Shown: positions 12,924 to 17,419 of the stretch, piece after piece
Layout: every line of letters starts with the position of its first letter
Numbering within the stretch: position 1 is the stretch's first letter
Assembly (NCBI GenBank): GCA_036278595.1
Contig: DASUKS010000184.1
Location: 1-17,419 of the forward strand
Length of the DNA stretch: 17,419 bases
Direction: 5' to 3'
Origin: JADMII01 sp036278595
GTDB taxonomy: Bacteria; Chloroflexota; Dehalococcoidia; DSTF01; JACRBR01
Notes under the pieces: generated by a model
Databases searched by the model: none
What the model was told of the DNA's origin: nothing
What the model saw: the letters and a program-made list of their open reading frames with translations, nothing else
Program-made: the position numbers and the translations under genes

Positions 12924-13919
12924 TTACGGCGTCGGCGTAGTCGCCGCCTCCGTCGCCGGTGCCTGCGTCGCCGATGTCTCTGTCGCGGATGTGGTCGTGG
13001 CGGAGGTGGTCGTGGCGGAGGTGGTCGTCGCCGGCGCGACCGCCGATGTCGTCGCTGCGGCGCCCGGGGTGGCCGCGGCTGTCGGTGAGGCCGCCGCCGT
13101 TGCCGAGGTGGCAGGCGTTGCCGTTGCGGCCGGGCCCTCCTTCGACTTCACCCATTCGTCGAACTTCTCCTGCGAGACCACCATGACGCGGAAGCGCATT
13201 TGTGCGTGGCCCTGCCCGCAGAACTCGGCGCACTGGCCGGAGAACCCGAAGTTGTCGCTGAGCTCCGTGGCCTTGATCCACATGTGGTTCGGGTGGTTGG
13301 GAATGACGTCGGTTTTCCCCGCGAGCTTCGGCACCCAGAAGCTGTGGATCACGTCGGTCGAGTCGAACGCCAGCGCGATCTCCTTGTTCACCGGGATGTA
13401 CATCACCGGGACGGACTCGCCGTTCGGGTCCGTGATCGTGTCGCCGGAGATGGGCTGCCCGCTCGCGTCCTTGTAGTCGGGGTAGGAGAACTGCCAGATC
13501 CACTGCGAACCGGTGACCTGGACCTTCACCGCGTCTGCGCTCGCTGCGCGTCCCAACACCACGATCCCGGTGAGCGTCGGCACCGCGATGATCGCCAGCA
13601 GGATGGCCGGTGCGACCGTCCAGGCCACTTCGAGCCCCGGGTTCCCGTGCACCTGTCGCGGCAGCGTGTCATCGCCCCTCCTGTGCCGGAAGCGGAAGAC
13701 GATCAGCAGAATCAAGCCTTCGACGAGGATGAAGATCGCCGTGGCCGGCCATACAACGAGCAGGAACAGGTTGCGCTGCCGGTCTGCGACCGTGCCTGCG
13801 GGGGCGAGCGTGTTCTGGGCGCCGCCGATCACGCTGGAGCAGCTCGAGAAGATGAGAAGTGTGCTGAGAAGGAGTGTTGCGACCAGTGCGCGTCGCAGGT
13901 AAATCGCCCGACGGCTCAC
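12924..13919 (-). CDS. ctaC: Cytochrome c oxidase subunit II, lipoprotein with Ala/Thr-rich tail
   Basis: This 331-residue protein takes electrons from cytochrome c (or another donor) at its CuA centre. A signal peptide ends LLIFSSC, with Cys27 probably lipidated. Two helices (residues about 52-77 and 98-123) anchor the exposed CuA domain (about 130-258). The CuA ligands are complete: His192, Cys230, Glu232 (backbone), Cys234, His238 and Met241 in GQCAEFCGQGHAQM, with WIWQF at 140-144. After residue 262 there is no cytochrome c domain, as caa3 enzymes would have, but about 70 residues of Ala/Thr/Pro/Ser with ATTTS repeats. The GTG at 13919 is chosen over an ATG at 14003 because GAGGAG lies five bases before it and the signal peptide starts here. 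Confidence 0.96.
   Translation of the reverse strand: MSRRAIYLRRALVATLLLSTLLIFSSCSSVIGGAQNTLAPAGTVADRQRNLFLLVVWPATAIFILVEGLILLIVFRFRHRRGDDTLPRQVHGNPGLEVAWTVAPAILLAIIAVPTLTGIVVLGRAASADAVKVQVTGSQWIWQFSYPDYKDASGQPISGDTITDPNGESVPVMYIPVNKEIALAFDSTDVIHSFWVPKLAGKTDVIPNHPNHMWIKATELSDNFGFSGQCAEFCGQGHAQMRFRVMVVSQEKFDEWVKSKEGPAATATPATSATAAASPTAAATPGAAATTSAVAPATTTSATTTSATTTSATETSATQAPATEAATTPTP
12976..13035 (-). repeat. 15-base tandem repeat coding for ATTTS units in the subunit II tail
   Basis: GTGGTCGTGGCGGAG occurs at 12991-13005 and 13006-13020 as exact copies. A diverged copy follows at 13021-13035, and a related unit precedes at 12976-12990. On the coding strand the period is five codons, giving ATTTS three times and then ATETS. 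Unit number may vary between strains by slippage. Confidence 0.8.
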
Positions 13920-14044
13920 GGCTTCTCCTCTTCCTCGCTCCAACGCTACCGCCGGTCGCCGCCGCACGGCGCGCGCCGGTATTTCGCTCGCGCGACCGCG
14001 CACTTGAGGAGTGCATCGGAAGCGCCCGGGCGTACGCCGTGCGA

Positions 14045-14073
14045 ATTATTCCGCCGGTTCTGGATAGCGTCAA
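14045..14073 (-). promoter_or_regulatory. Sigma-70 type promoter of the cytochrome oxidase operon
   Basis: On the minus strand TTGACG (14073-14068) and AATAAT (14050-14045) are 17 bases apart, each five of six to consensus. It is the best-looking promoter in the window. The start would fall near 14038, about 120 bases before the subunit II GTG. Confidence 0.75.
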
Positions 14074-14082
14074 GGGCTAGTG

Positions 14083-14098
14083 ACAAATCCCACAAATC
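14083..14098 (-). promoter_or_regulatory. Direct repeat just upstream of the oxidase promoter
   Basis: ACAAATC occurs at 14083-14089 and 14092-14098 (GATTTGT on the minus strand), a nine-base period, ten bases beyond the -35 box. The placement near -45 to -60 suits an activator dimer, but no regulator can be named. Confidence 0.35.
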
Positions 14099-14237
14099 GC
14101 CATGCGCCCGTGGTTGTTGCCGCTTCCGCGCCGCCCCGGTCCGGCGCGTGTTCGCGCTTCTGCGACTCTGCTCCATCGGCTCGCGATGCCTGCGAAACCG
14201 GTGCAGGTCTACGGTAACGAGGGAAGGGAGACATAGC

Positions 14238-14828
14238 ATGAATGCGATGAACCGTTTCGAGCCCTCCGGCATGCATCGGATGGGAGAGACCGTCGAGGCG
14301 GAGTTCCCGACGCTTCAGCGCGCGGAGGACGCCCTCAACGCCCTCGAGTGGGCCGGGTTCGACGCGGCGAACATCACGCTCGCCGGGCCCTCCGTGCGCA
14401 TCGCGCTCGCACGCACGGACACGGAGACCCGTGATGCGCGGATGGCGCGTAAGGTGGCGGGGACCGCGATCTTCGGGTTCGTGACCGGCGCCGTCATCGG
14501 GTTCTTCGCCGGCGGCATTACTGCGCTCATCCTCGGTTCGACCATGTGGGACGCGAGCGGCCACGACCGCTGGCTCGTCACGGGTCTCGGCGCCCTGCTC
14601 GGCATGCTGGCCTGCGCCGTCATCGGCGCGGTCATCGGCGGGGAAGTGGCGCTGAACATAAGCATGGCGGCCGAGCTCGCCTACGAAGATGTGCCTCCGG
14701 AGCCGGCGATCGTGCAGGTCAGCGTGACGGACCCGATGCTCGAGAACCGCGCGCAGTCGATCCTCCGCGACAAGCACCCGCTGCACATGTGGCGGATGAT
14801 GAACGGCCGGATGGTGCCGACGGCCTAG
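14238..14828 (+). CDS. YflT/GS17M-like stress protein with glycine-zipper membrane segments
   Basis: This 196-residue protein starts with a short alpha/beta domain (residues 18-58, VEAEFPTLQRAEDALNALEWAGF...ITLAGPSVRIAL) resembling the heat-induced YflT / general stress protein 17M domain. Two glycine-rich hydrophobic segments follow (about 73-99, GTAIFGFVTGAVIGFFAGG, and 113-140, LLGMLACAVIGAVIGGEVAL), with GxxxG spacing typical of glycine zippers that pack helices in membranes. A second small alpha/beta region (about 155-183, PAIVQVSVTDPMLENRAQSILRDKH) ends the protein. AAGGGAG eight bases upstream supports ATG 14238; other ATGs follow at residues 4, 12 and 15. It sits between the oxidase operon and the heme A genes on the opposite strand. 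Function is unknown; a membrane-stress role is inference from the family. Confidence 0.82.
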   Translation: MNAMNRFEPSGMHRMGETVEAEFPTLQRAEDALNALEWAGFDAANITLAGPSVRIALARTDTETRDARMARKVAGTAIFGFVTGAVIGFFAGGITALILGSTMWDASGHDRWLVTGLGALLGMLACAVIGAVIGGEVALNISMAAELAYEDVPPEPAIVQVSVTDPMLENRAQSILRDKHPLHMWRMMNGRMVPTA

Positions 14829-15742
14829 CGCAGCAGCAACTGGTCGGCGCCTACCGCGAGGAAGATCAGCGTGAGGTAGATGATGGAGTAGCCGAAGACG
14901 CCCATCGCGGCGCCCGGCCGCTCGTCGCCCAGCAGCTTCCACGCCCGGTAGATGAACATCGTCCCGAGCGCGAGGGCGGCGATGCCGTAGACCCAGCTCA
15001 CGCTCCCGGTCAGCAGGAGGGCCAGGCTCACCGGCAGCAGCAGCGCGGTGTAGATGAAGATCTGCTTCTTCGTCTCGGCAAGCGTCGCCACGACGGGCAG
15101 CATCGGCACGTTCGCGCGCGCGTAGTCGTCGCGGTACTTGATCGAGAGCGCCCAGAAGTGTGGCGGGGTCCAGAAGAACACGACGGCGAAGAGCACGACC
15201 GCCGGCCAGCCGACGGTGCCCGTCACCGCCGCCCAGGCGACCAGCGGCGGCACCGCGCCCGCCGCGCCACCGATGACGATGTTCTGCGACGTCGAGCGCT
15301 TGAGCCACATCGTGTAGATGAAGACGTAGAAGGCGGTCGCCGAGACGGCGAGGACGGCGGCCAGCAGGTTCGCCGCGAACAGCAGCAGCACGAACGCCAG
15401 CACCTCGATGACGATCGCGAAGACGAGCGCGCTCGTCGGTTCGACCTTCCCCATCGGCAGCGGCCGCTTGCTCGTGCGGTGCATCACCTGGTCGATGTCG
15501 CGGTCGATGTAGCAGTTGATCGCGTTGGCGCCGCCGGCGGCCAGCGTGCCGCCGAGCACCGTCGCGAAGATGAGCCAGAGCGACGGGATCCCCTGCTCCG
15601 CCAAGATCATCGTCGGCACGGTGGTGATGAGCAGGAGGGAGATGATCCCCGGCTTCGTCAGCGCCAGGTAGGCGGCCGCCGTCTCCCGCCACGAGGCCGT
15701 TGCGGTCGTTGTCGGTTGTACGCGGACGTCTAGCGCGCCCAT
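14825..15742 (-). CDS. ctaB: Protoheme IX farnesyltransferase (heme O synthase)
   Basis: This 305-residue UbiA-family membrane prenyltransferase adds a farnesyl group to heme B, giving heme O, the precursor of heme A. The first Asp motif is N76-x3-D80-x3-D84 (NAINCYIDRDID) followed by MHRTSKRPLP, and the second is the YRDDY region at 203-207 (WTPPHFWALSIKYRDDYARANVPMLP, 191-216). About nine hydrophobic helices are visible and the length is typical. The ATG at 15742 lies inside the end of ctaA (13-base overlap), so the two are translationally coupled; GAAGGTGG precedes it. The stop overlaps head-on with the stop of the plus-strand stress gene. Confidence 0.97.
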   Translation of the reverse strand: MGALDVRVQPTTTATASWRETAAAYLALTKPGIISLLLITTVPTMILAEQGIPSLWLIFATVLGGTLAAGGANAINCYIDRDIDQVMHRTSKRPLPMGKVEPTSALVFAIVIEVLAFVLLLFAANLLAAVLAVSATAFYVFIYTMWLKRSTSQNIVIGGAAGAVPPLVAWAAVTGTVGWPAVVLFAVVFFWTPPHFWALSIKYRDDYARANVPMLPVVATLAETKKQIFIYTALLLPVSLALLLTGSVSWVYGIAALALGTMFIYRAWKLLGDERPGAAMGVFGYSIIYLTLIFLAVGADQLLLR

Positions 15743-16680
15743 TCGGCCACCTTCGTGCGCTCCACGGCGCCCGCTTCCTCACGCTCACGAACGCGAACCG
15801 GCAGGTAGAACGACAGAGCCGATATCGCCACCAGCGTGCACCAGAGGAGCGCCGCGAGCGAGAGGTGCGTGACGACCACGCCCGCCGCCAGCGTCGTCCA
15901 GATGTTCGCCGCGCCGACGAGCGCCTGCGCGATGTACGCGACGGCAGCGAACACCGGCAGTGCGACCAGCAACGGTGAGGTGCGGCGCTCCTCCCACCCC
16001 AGGTACGCCAGTCCGAAGATCAGGATCCCGAGCCCCCCGGCGACGAACCGGTGCAGCATGTGCAGCCCTTCGGCGCTACTGCCGCCGGGGAAAATGCTGC
16101 CGTTGCACAGCGGCCAGCCGCTGCACGCCAGCGCCGCGTCGGTCCCGCTGATGTACGAGCCGAGCACGAGCGTGATGAAGGCCACTCCCGCCGTGACGAT
16201 GGCCAACCGCGTGTAACCACTGCGCAGCGCCCCCTGCAGCGCGGGAGAACCCCGCGATCGCATCAGCGAGACCACGGCCGCCACGATCATGACGCCGATA
16301 AATGTCATCGCGGTCCCAAGATGTAACGCGACGATGCCAGCCGGCAGGTCGCGCTTCACCGTGATCCCACCGAGGATGATCTGCCACGCGAGCACGAGGC
16401 CCGCCGTGAACGCGAGCCAGAACACGAGCTTGTTCTTCCGCTCGTCCTTGAAGGTGAAGAAGGTGACACCGAGGAACAGGACGCCCACGACCGTCGCCGC
16501 CGTCCGGTGCGAGTATTCGATGAGCGTGTGCTCTTCGAGCCGGGGGACCAGGCTGCCATGACAGGTCGGCCAATCGGGGCAGCCGAGGCCCGAATCCGTC
16601 GCCCGGACGGTGCCGCCGATGACGACGAGCACGAACGTCGCGGCGATGGTGATGACGAGCAGGCGCTGGAACCAGGTCAT
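15730..16680 (-). CDS. ctaA: Heme A synthase
   Basis: This 316-residue eight-helix membrane protein oxidises heme O to heme A for the oxidase. It has the two-fold repeated CtaA architecture. In the first half Cys34 and Cys40 (GLGCPDWPTCHG) form the conserved loop pair, with Glu55 and His58 (LIEYSHR) and His120 (ALHLGTA). The second half has the parallel set Cys186/Cys192 (LACSGWPLCNG), His210 (MLHRFVAGG) and His272 (VVTHLSLA). Both cysteine pairs are present, as in the Bacillus-type enzyme. The ATG at 16680 matches the family start (MTWFQRLLV), but no clear Shine-Dalgarno sequence precedes it. It is the first gene of a ctaA-ctaB operon, separate from and facing the same way as the ctaC-G operon. 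Confidence 0.97.
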   Translation of the reverse strand: MTWFQRLLVITIAATFVLVVIGGTVRATDSGLGCPDWPTCHGSLVPRLEEHTLIEYSHRTAATVVGVLFLGVTFFTFKDERKNKLVFWLAFTAGLVLAWQIILGGITVKRDLPAGIVALHLGTAMTFIGVMIVAAVVSLMRSRGSPALQGALRSGYTRLAIVTAGVAFITLVLGSYISGTDAALACSGWPLCNGSIFPGGSSAEGLHMLHRFVAGGLGILIFGLAYLGWEERRTSPLLVALPVFAAVAYIAQALVGAANIWTTLAAGVVVTHLSLAALLWCTLVAISALSFYLPVRVREREEAGAVERTKVAEWAR

Positions 16681-16769
16681 AGACGGGTGCGCCGGCCGCG
16701 AGGGCGGCGCGCTTCCTCAGCCCCGGAGGGCAGAACAGGCGACGAGCGCGACTGCTCGTGAGCGGTATC

Positions 16770-16799
16770 ACAATAAGCACGCATCGCTGCCGGGGTCAA
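16770..16799 (-). promoter_or_regulatory. Sigma-70 type promoter of ctaA-ctaB
   Basis: On the minus strand TTGACC (16799-16794) and TATTGT (16775-16770) are 18 bases apart, five and four of six to consensus. The start would be near 16763, leaving a leader of about 83 bases. The leader opens with a small hairpin, ACGAGC/GCTCGT (16742-16759). Confidence 0.6.
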
Positions 16800-16891
16800 G
16801 CGAGACGAGCGTAACACCACCCCCTGCTCCCAGATATACCCCGGAGACGCGCGCGAGGCGCGCGCAACATCCTTGGTGGATCCTCACGGCG

Positions 16892-16920
16892 TTGACCGAA
16901 GCTGCCGCGCGCCGCAAGAT
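16892..16920 (+). promoter_or_regulatory. Possible promoter of the zinc dehydrogenase gene
   Basis: TTGACC (16892-16897) is followed after 17 bases by CAAGAT (16915-16920), a good -35 with a poor -10 (three of six). The position, 41 bases before the ATG, is suitable. Confidence 0.4.
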
Positions 16921-16960
16921 CAGGATCCGCATCGCAAGCAAACACGAAAGGGTCACGCAC

Positions 16961-17419
16961 ATGGCCGAAACAGGGAAAGCTGCCGTCTTCCTCGGGCCCG
17001 GCAAGGGCTACGAAATTCAGGAGTTCGAGGTCCCCACCCCCGAGCCGGACGGCATTGTCGTCAAGGTCAGCATGGGCGGCATCTGCGGCTCCGACCTGCA
17101 CATCTGGCGGGGCGATTCGCCGCTCTTCATGGCCATGGCTGGCAGCGTCGCCGGCCATGAGATGACCGGTCGCGTCTACCGCCTCGGCTCGAACATCTCC
17201 ACCGACTCGCTCGGCCGACCGCTGAAGGAGGGCGACCGCGTCGCCTACGCCTACTTCTACCCCGGCAACCGCTGCTATCAGTGCAACCGCGGCGAGTTCG
17301 CCGCCTGCCCCCAGAAGGTCGGCCGCATGGGCGCGAGCATCAGCAAGTTCAGCGGCGCCTACGGCGAGTACTACTACCTGAAGCCGGGCGGCTGGGTGTT
17401 TAAGGTGCCGGACGAGGTC
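16961..17419 (+). CDS. Zinc-binding medium-chain alcohol dehydrogenase, partial (C-terminus outside the window)
   Basis: The 153 codons present encode the N-terminal catalytic domain of a medium-chain dehydrogenase/reductase, which oxidises alcohols or sugar alcohols with NAD(P). The catalytic zinc ligands Cys42 (GGICGSDLHIW) and His66-Glu67 (AGHEMTG) are present, and GDRVAYAYF (91-99) is the usual strand. The structural-zinc lobe is incomplete: Cys105, Cys108 and Cys116 match three of the four ligands, but the first position, three residues before Cys105, is Gly102. The lobe loop (residues 76-90) also contains a short insertion. The nucleotide-binding domain lies beyond the right edge. The ATG at 16961 has AAAGGG about nine bases upstream. 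It is divergent from ctaA and unrelated to heme synthesis; the substrate is unknown. Confidence 0.92.
   Translation, partial: MAETGKAAVFLGPGKGYEIQEFEVPTPEPDGIVVKVSMGGICGSDLHIWRGDSPLFMAMAGSVAGHEMTGRVYRLGSNISTDSLGRPLKEGDRVAYAYFYPGNRCYQCNRGEFAACPQKVGRMGASISKFSGAYGEYYYLKPGGWVFKVPDEV

Larger units (their letters stand above)
13920..14237. other. Divergent intergenic region between the oxidase operon and the stress-protein gene
   Basis: This 318-base gap holds the oxidase promoter (minus strand) and, at its edges, the ribosome sites of both genes: GAGGAG at 13930-13925 for subunit II and AAGGGAG at 14224-14230 for the plus-strand gene. The oxidase leader would be about 120 bases. TACGGT at 14210-14215 could be a -10 for the plus-strand gene, but no good -35 precedes it. 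I see no convincing small gene or RNA in it. Confidence 0.6.

Noticed and set aside
12976..13035. Short tandem repeat considered as a CRISPR or minisatellite
   Set aside because: Units are contiguous without spacers and in frame with the subunit II tail, so they are a coding repeat.
13923..14003. ATG at 14003 as the start of subunit II
   Set aside because: It would put 28 Arg-rich residues before a complete lipoprotein signal; the GTG at 13919 has GAGGAG at ideal spacing and is downstream of the predicted promoter.
16849..16865. GCGCGCG-AGG-CGCGCGC hairpin between ctaA and the dehydrogenase
   Set aside because: Alternating GC self-pairs trivially in such DNA; a three-base loop and no T run, and it lies between divergent promoters where no terminator is expected.

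Overview
The window is GC-rich (roughly two thirds G+C) bacterial DNA from an aerobic organism. Several traits fit a Chloroflexota-type bacterium: TTG/GTG starts, a transketolase split into two genes, a Bacillus-like caa3-style oxidase operon with a lipoprotein subunit II, and a lipoprotein with a thioredoxin-like domain beside an ABC exporter. That placement is inference from gene style; no marker gene such as rRNA is present.

Layout. (1) 1-940, minus strand: the 5' part of an unrecognised helical-repeat protein, preceded by a Bcp-type peroxiredoxin. (2) 1174-1458, plus: a 7Fe ferredoxin with its own strong hairpin terminator. (3) 1645-5504, plus: an ABC-2 exporter (ATPase plus permease) translationally coupled to a lipoprotein with a YtkA-like and a thioredoxin-like domain, then a separate membrane protein that joins an ABM-like ferredoxin-fold domain, three membrane helices and a cupredoxin domain. 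(4) 5679-8061: a two-gene transketolase on the minus strand, divergent from soxR on the plus strand. A near-perfect SoxR box lies inside a promoter with a 19-bp spacer that reads into the transketolase genes. (5) 8162-8857, plus: an exported protein of unknown function. (6) 8945-13919, minus: a cytochrome c oxidase operon, subunits II-I-III-IV followed by ctaG. (7) 14238-14828, plus: a stress-protein-like glycine-zipper membrane protein whose stop overlaps that of ctaB. (8) 14825-16680, minus: ctaA-ctaB, the heme O / heme A synthesis pair. (9) 16961-end, plus: the first 153 codons of a zinc-dependent dehydrogenase.

How the genes fit together. CtaA and CtaB make the heme A used by the oxidase encoded by ctaCDEF, and CtaG assists copper assembly. 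The cupredoxin fusion and the thioredoxin-like lipoprotein are plausible extra copper or thiol partners, but that is inference. Peroxiredoxin, ferredoxin and SoxR are redox-defence or electron-transfer functions. The most interesting signal is the SoxR-transketolase pair: SoxR appears to control pentose-phosphate carbon flow directly, from a promoter whose predicted start falls on the ATG (a leaderless mRNA).

No tRNA, rRNA, CRISPR array, insertion sequence or phage gene was recognised.
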